A DNA stretch of 64,000 nucleotides, from positions 33,584-97,583 of the forward strand of contig SMOI01000117.1 of the NCBI GenBank assembly GCA_008000375.1, written 5' to 3'. Under the pieces are notes generated by a model. It saw only the letters and a list, made by a program, of their open reading frames with translations, was not told where the DNA came from and ran no database searches. The stretch comes from Poteriospumella lacustris. Its lineage: Eukaryota; Sar; Chrysophyceae; Chromulinales; Dinobryaceae. Position 1 is the first letter of the stretch, and the number at the start of each line of letters is the position of its first letter. This document shows, piece after piece, positions 61,805 through 64,000 of this stretch. Both the position numbers and the translations under genes were made by a program.

Positions 61805-63031
61805 ATGACTGAGAACACGATCAAAGAATCGACTCGATACGATCGACAAATCCGTGTGTGGGGAGCTGAGGCTCAATTTCGCCTGCAAAACGCGAAAGTG
61901 TTGATCATCAACTTTACCAATCTGAATGTTGAGGTAAGATTTTTGGTATCCTTGGCGTCCTCAAAGGATTTATGGTGATTGTCTTGAATTTAGGTGGCCA
62001 AAAACCTGGTTCTCGCTGGTGTTCACGTCACTATTGCTGACAATCGAGTTGTATCACTAAACGATTTGGCCAACAACTTTTTCCTCAGTATGGAAGACGT
62101 GGGGCGCCCGGTATGTTGTGGATAATTGTTCATTCAGATAGATTTGGGCGTCCATGATCGGTTGGTTCCTTTTCTTTGTAGATTACCGAGGCAGTGGTTG
62201 GACGGGTGCAAGAGTTGAACACCTTGGTCACCGTGAAAACGGTCAATGCTCCTAGCAGCTCCTTGGCCATCGAGTTTCTGCAAGGCTTCGATGTGGTGCT
62301 CTTGAGTGGAGAATCTGAAATTGAGGCGCAAAGAATATCCGAAGCTACCCGCACTAGACCGACCGGAGGAGCAGCGTTCTTTTGGAGTGATGCATCTGGT
62401 GACGAAGGCATTTTCTTCGCCGACTTTGGTACTACTTTCCAATATGCTCCTGATCCTCAGCAGTCGTCCCAAAACAATGGTGGAGAAAACAATGCAGCCA
62501 AGTCAAAAGTGGAGCTACAGTCCGTGTCGTTCCCATCGCTGTCGCAAGTCTTGCGGGTACCATGGACGAAGATTCCTTCCCGATTTCAACCATTGTCCAG
62601 AATATTTGTGGACGCACGAGTTATTCACAAATACAGGTAAGATGAATTGAAAATGAGAGCCCCGTTTTGGGTCGAGAGTGTTACATACAGTGCCCTGACC
62701 ATGTTACAGAAACGGAGGCAAAGCTAATCCTGATGGCGCCACACAACCGCAGGAACTATCCGACATTCTTGCATCTCTTTTGGCCGAAAATGGTCTAGAC
62801 CGGGCTTCTTTCTTACCCGAATGTCCATCGATCGATTGGGAAACAGAGTTTCAGAAATTATGTGTCAATCAGCAAGTGGGCACCGTGTTGACCGTGTCCA
62901 TGTTGGGTAGCTTCTTGTCGCAGGAAGTGATCAAGGCTATTTCTCGTACGGGGATGCCTGGCAGCAATGTCTTCACGTTTGACGGTGACAGCGTTACTGT
63001 ACGATCCTTCCCTATCGTGGCGGACCAATGA
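61805..63031 (+). CDS. SAE1: SUMO-activating enzyme subunit 1 (SAE1/AOS1)
   Basis: Four exons: 61805-61933, 61994-62110, 62182-62636 and 62710-63031; introns of 60, 71 and 73 nt, all in phase. The product has 340 residues, matching the usual length of about 346. ESTRYDRQIRVWGAEAQFRLQNAKVLI is the diagnostic SAE1/Ula1/Uba1 N-terminus. VAKNLVLAGVHVTIADNRVVSLNDLANNFFLSMEDVGRP follows the ThiF-like fold. The C-terminus has VGTVLTVSMLGSFLSQEVIKAISRTG. As in other SAE1 proteins there is no catalytic Cys; it pairs with UBA2 to charge SUMO. Confidence 0.92.
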
Positions 63032-63319
63032 AGTAGGTTTGGCTGCACTTCTTCTCCTGCCCCCTTCCCCTCTCCCCCATTAGTCCTCTTGTAACAACAC
63101 AGTCGTGTACGATGATAACTCGGTGGGGAAGTAGAAGAAGCATAGTTCGATGTGATTGAAATACACGAAACAGAGCAAAACAAAGAAGTAAACCAAATCA
63201 AATCAAATCAATCATACAAGCAACCCCCACACCACGCACAAACGGACCACTCGGACCAACGGCAAAGGCTACAACAGGACCGCGGACCCTTCTTCTCTGC
63301 ACCCGGCGGACGGCTGTCG
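63032..63319. other. short convergent gap
   Basis: It lies between SAE1 and the FHA gene, which converge. It contains AAATCAAATCAAATCAATC and probably both polyadenylation regions. Confidence 0.4.
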
Positions 63320-64000
63320 TCACTTGGACACCTGCGCTGCATGCGCAAGGACTTCCTTCTCCAATTCCGTCAACAACACATGGCGAATCGCTTGGAAGTC
63401 GCGTGTTTCCATGACTTTCGTGATGACGGCATCGTCTTCCCAATCGACGATCGCGTCCGTCAATCCGCCCCCTTGCAACAAGGCGGCGCGTAAACTCTCC
63501 TCGTCGGGCAGCAGTCCACGTCGCCAAATATGACGCGCTTCTTGCAACAAACGGACCAATTGCGCACGCAATTGCAACAAATCGATGGGGAATACCACCG
63601 TTTGGGCGTTGCCCGCTGGCGAAGGGGAAGATACGACCTCGGATCCCGCTCCCGGCGCGGCGATCTGCGTGGGTCGCGGTGGACAGAAGATGAATGAGCG
63701 ACTGCCCAGCTGCACGATACTCTTGTTCACCAAGGCGAAGGGCCGATCGCCAAGCTTCACGGGCAATCCATCCACCAAAATCGTGGCGTCCGCATGCAAC
63801 GCGCTGATTTCAAATGTCGTGAGACGTGCGTTGTAGCTCACCAACGCATGGTACTTGGCGATGCTCGCGTCTTCCGCCACGTGTACCACTGGCAGGGGCT
63901 GCTTGAGCAGGTCACTCGCGATGGACGACGACGACGAAGACAACGACGACGAGACATCGCCCAGGGCGCGGTAATCAAAGATCATCCCACTGACGCCGCT
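63320..64000 (-). CDS. FHA-domain protein, C-terminal part (runs off window)
   Basis: It is open from the stop at 63320 to the window end, giving at least 226 residues; the Met at 63985 is probably internal. Residues corresponding to DASIAKYHALVSYNARLTTFEISALHADATILVDGLPVKLGDRPFALVNKSIVQLGSRSFIFCPP fit a forkhead-associated phosphothreonine-binding fold, most like Fhl1-type domains. A helical C-terminal region (LLQLRAQLVRLLQEARHIWRRG) follows. A nuclear regulatory role is likely; the N-terminus is missing. Confidence 0.75.
   Translation of the reverse strand, partial: SGVSGMIFDYRALGDVSSSLSSSSSSIASDLLKQPLPVVHVAEDASIAKYHALVSYNARLTTFEISALHADATILVDGLPVKLGDRPFALVNKSIVQLGSRSFIFCPPRPTQIAAPGAGSEVVSSPSPAGNAQTVVFPIDLLQLRAQLVRLLQEARHIWRRGLLPDEESLRAALLQGGGLTDAIVDWEDDAVITKVMETRDFQAIRHVLLTELEKEVLAHAAQVSK

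Overview
This is nuclear DNA of a gene-dense eukaryote, most likely a stramenopile and quite possibly a photosynthetic one (ochrophyte). Evidence: short GT-AG introns (mostly 47-86 nt), eukaryote-only genes (SNARE, HECT ligase, SUMO E1 subunit, U2B''/U1A-like protein, PP2A methyltransferase), a giant surface protein with PSxPSxQPS repeats of the kind common in stramenopiles, a GARP/SHLQKYR Myb-like factor, and an XRN nuclease with an ER signal peptide followed by a Phe-led presequence like the bipartite plastid signals of secondary algae. No tRNA, rRNA, CRISPR array, intact transposon or viral gene was seen.

Layout. 0.2-5.6 kb: an STK16/NAK-type kinase, two tandem deoxynucleoside kinases and, facing them, a nucleoside-diphosphate-kinase-like gene. 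5.9-7.3 kb: a spliced transcript without a useful ORF; its three long introns hold five box C/D snoRNA candidates, four of them with rRNA-complementary guides next to a plain CTGA or CCGA box. 7.3-17.5 kb: a 7.7-kb gene for a 2557-residue membrane protein (Asp-box repeats, PSQPS stalk, about seven membrane segments), flanked on the left by a broken 3' copy and on the right by the intact copy of an LCMT1-like gene. 17.8-30.8 kb: GARP factor, U2B''/U1A-like RRM protein, Vti1 SNARE, a 916-residue EF-hand-like protein, a reconstructed five-exon unknown gene, a UBE3C-type HECT ligase and an HRDC-domain protein. 30.8-44.1 kb: EMAPII/Arc1p-type tRNA-binding protein, XRN nuclease, FN3-thioredoxin protein, ankyrin-FN3 protein, TPR membrane protein and a membrane-anchored GH26-like protein. 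44.5-57.5 kb: an 1828-residue zinc-finger/LRR protein, a small secreted or organelle-targeted protein, an HGSNAT-like acetyltransferase, a five-exon LRR gene and a four-exon EF-hand protein with an MGC N-terminus. 57.5-64 kb: a long pyrimidine-rich gene-free stretch, a sigma-type GST, an inverted-duplicated segment, SAE1, and an FHA protein cut by the window edge.

The genes do not form one pathway. Two sets belong together: deoxynucleotide salvage (two dNKs plus an NDPK-like protein) and the snoRNA host locus. Intergenic regions repeatedly carry a TGACGACGAC-type motif 100-270 bp upstream of starts. Splice models were read by eye from GT/AG signals, phase and open frames; functions were assigned from remembered family motifs, not from searches.
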